64,000 nt of DNA from Phyllobacterium chamaecytisi. GTDB taxonomy: Bacteria > Pseudomonadota > Alphaproteobacteria > Rhizobiales > Rhizobiaceae. The translations under genes were made by a program, and so were the position numbers. Below, piece after piece: positions 62,612 to 64,000 of this stretch. Under the pieces are notes generated by a model that was not told the DNA's origin, did not search any database, and was given only the letters and a program-made list of their open reading frames with translations. Each line of letters begins with the position of its first letter. The first letter of the stretch is position 1. Location of the stretch: the NCBI RefSeq assembly GCF_020164455.1, contig NZ_JAIQWW010000022.1, positions 46,921 to 110,920 of the forward strand, written 5' to 3'.

Positions 62612-63604
62612 CTAGAGATCGCTGAACGACACCTTATCGGGAAAGCCGAGCCGTTTCAGTTTGCGATGCAGGGTGGCGCGGCTGATACCCAGATTGTTTG
62701 CAGCAGCGGATATATTGCCGCCAGAACGTGCCAAAGCACGCTGGATGGCACCTCGTTCTGCGGTGGCATAATCGAGCTCGGCATTGGCTTTCTCGCCCAG
62801 AACGTCAGAAGCCGGCAAGGGCTTGCGGAGCGATTCATCAGTCAATCCAAGCATATGGCGTGCTGCGCGGGAAGCGCCGATAACGAGATCATCCTCATCC
62901 ACAGCAATCAGTGCATGCACGGCTCGTTCGCTCGCGGCGTCCGCGCCTTGCGCCAAAACAATTCTTGCCTTGGGAAATGCCAACCGGAAGTTCTCAGCCT
63001 CGAGCCTGCGCGCGGCATCAACCACGGCAACCGCGATGAGTTTGACGAAATCCTCGGTCAAGTCGCGACGGGCCGAGGAGACGTCAATTGCCGCAATCAG
63101 ACGGCCCCGATGATCGAAAATCGGGGCAACGGTACAGGACAGCGCAGTGTTGCGGCTGCGGAAATGTTGATCCCGGTGGATCGTAAGCGCCCTCTGTTCG
63201 GCAAGTGCGGTACCAATTCCATTGGTCCCTTCGCTCTCCTCGCTCCACACTACTCCGGTCCAAAGACCGATCGTGCGGAATGTCGCGTCATCGCCTTCGT
63301 AGCCGCGGCGATCAACCGGAACTCCATCCTTGTCAGCGAGCAGGACACAGCAGCCTGCACCACCGACAGCGGAATAAAGGCGCTCCAGCGCCGACTCTGC
63401 GGTATCGATTAATGATCCAAGCCGTTCGCGCGCATCTTTCAGTTCACGGTCGGTGAGCACATTCGGAGCGCCTTCTTCGGGACTCAAACCGTAAAGACGC
63501 ATCGAACGGCCCCAGGACGCGATCAGCGAAGATTGTGCAGCGGCACTTCCGATCAATGCGGACTGTATATGTTCGGCATGCAAGCCATCATGCCGCGTTG
63601 CCAT
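62612..63604 (-). CDS. AcoR-like GAF-Fis regulator without AAA+ domain
   Basis: 330 residues. N-terminal AcoR-type sensor (IASWGRSMRLYGLSPEE), a GAF domain ~70-190 (LADKDGVPVDRRG, WSEESEGTNGIGTALAEQRALTIHRDQHF, FDHRGRLIAAIDVSS), and a C-terminal Fis-type helix-turn-helix ~285-325 (AIQRALARSGGNISAAANNLGISRATLHRKLKRL). The sigma-54 AAA+ module of true AcoR is absent, so it cannot act on sigma-54 in the classical way. Adjacent to the ALDH/DUF779 pair and its palindrome. Confidence 0.88.
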   Translation of the reverse strand: MATRHDGLHAEHIQSALIGSAAAQSSLIASWGRSMRLYGLSPEEGAPNVLTDRELKDARERLGSLIDTAESALERLYSAVGGAGCCVLLADKDGVPVDRRGYEGDDATFRTIGLWTGVVWSEESEGTNGIGTALAEQRALTIHRDQHFRSRNTALSCTVAPIFDHRGRLIAAIDVSSARRDLTEDFVKLIAVAVVDAARRLEAENFRLAFPKARIVLAQGADAASERAVHALIAVDEDDLVIGASRAARHMLGLTDESLRKPLPASDVLGEKANAELDYATAERGAIQRALARSGGNISAAANNLGISRATLHRKLKRLGFPDKVSFSDL

Positions 63605-63738
63605 GGCCTCCTCCCAAGGTTCAAGCGAACTACCATCGCTATTGCCAGCGTATGCTACTTTGACTTGCCGTCAATGGTCGACTTTGTCGTCACGGCTGGC
63701 GGCGGACACCTCCGCCACCAGCCGATGTCATCGGAAAC

Positions 63739-64000
63739 TTACTTGCTCCAGCTCTTGACCAGCTCATCGTAGTTGACGGTCTGGGGCTTTTCCTTTTCGT
63801 TCTCGATCTTCAGCTGGGGTGCCAGATGGCCGTTTTTGACGGCATCGGCATTCCAGTAGGCAAGGTCATGTTCCTCGGCCAGTTTCGGACCGATATCACC
63901 CTGCACGCCTGACTTTTCGAGGCGTCCGAGAACCTTCTCCTGTTCGGAACATAGCGAGTCCATGGCTTCCTGTGCGGATTTCGCGCCGGAAGACGCATCG
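63739..64000 (-). CDS. ABC solute-binding protein, C-terminal fragment
   Basis: Only the last ~86 residues are in the window; the gene continues past base 64000. Sequence: AQEAMDSLCSEQEKVLGRL, VQGDIGPKLAEEHDLAYWNADAVKNG, APQLKIENEKEKPQTVNYDELVKSWSK. The ending is like that of rhizobial periplasmic polyol/glycerol-type receptors. Substrate cannot be judged from this part. Confidence 0.6.
   Translation of the reverse strand, partial: DASSGAKSAQEAMDSLCSEQEKVLGRLEKSGVQGDIGPKLAEEHDLAYWNADAVKNGHLAPQLKIENEKEKPQTVNYDELVKSWSK

Overview
This 64 kb window is chromosome-like DNA of an alphaproteobacterium. It most likely belongs to the Hyphomicrobiales (Rhizobiales), close to Phyllobacteriaceae, Rhizobiaceae or Brucellaceae. 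The grounds are the gene families (DUF982, DUF3606, DUF1236, DUF4142, DUF1254, ExoD, DUF72, small rhizobial stress proteins), the many oligopeptide and polyamine-type ABC importers, and sites that fit the general stress sigma factor EcfG/RpoE2 (GGAAC, 16 bases, NGTT). I see no rRNA, tRNA, insertion sequence, prophage or CRISPR array.

Left part (1-24 kb) is accessory, stress-flavoured DNA: many short genes, wide gaps and several decayed genes. It holds a partial DUF72 gene, DUF3606, a GFA-NAD synthetase fusion, a MetC-like lyase, a glycine-zipper stress protein, an ATP-dependent DNA ligase with a flavodoxin-like gene, a di-haem cytochrome with a DUF4142 gene, a GH-A glycosidase beside a glycosyltransferase/UDP-galactopyranose mutase fusion, a Tat-exported Hint protein, three DUF1236 genes, an Asn/Gly-rich exported protein, DUF982, and two paralogous small one-TM proteins. 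Several have EcfG-like promoters; the two exact matches (GGAAC-N16-CGTT) serve a DUF1236 gene and the DUF982 gene. A LigD-type ligase, a zinc alcohol dehydrogenase and perhaps a receiver-domain gene are pseudogenes.

Middle (24-34.5 kb): a CHASE4-GGDEF-EAL protein, an isoprenylcysteine methyltransferase-like protein, a complete PotFGHI-like ABC importer under an XRE-cupin regulator, a divergent HisD/HpsN-like dehydrogenase and a PEP-mutase/isocitrate-lyase-like enzyme.

34.9-45.1 kb: a set of envelope and periplasmic genes, almost all on the minus strand: two DUF1254/DUF1214 proteins, an outer-membrane transporter-like protein, two lipoproteins (one a DUF900 alpha/beta hydrolase), a DUF2092 protein and a membrane-anchored TPR protein. 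Its function is not known. An amidohydrolase pseudogene lies inside it.

Right part (45-64 kb): ExoD, a TerC-type exporter, a DUF1194 VWA protein, a P-loop kinase-like protein and an alpha/beta hydrolase. Next comes a sugar-acid-type catabolic locus: a Dpp/Opp importer, an SDR, a GntR/FCD repressor, and divergently a glucarate-dehydratase-like enolase plus an RraA/HMG-aldolase-like protein. The window ends with an aldehyde dehydrogenase/DUF779 pair under an AcoR-like GAF-Fis regulator, and the C-terminus of an ABC solute-binding protein.

All calls come from reading the sequence. No database search was run.
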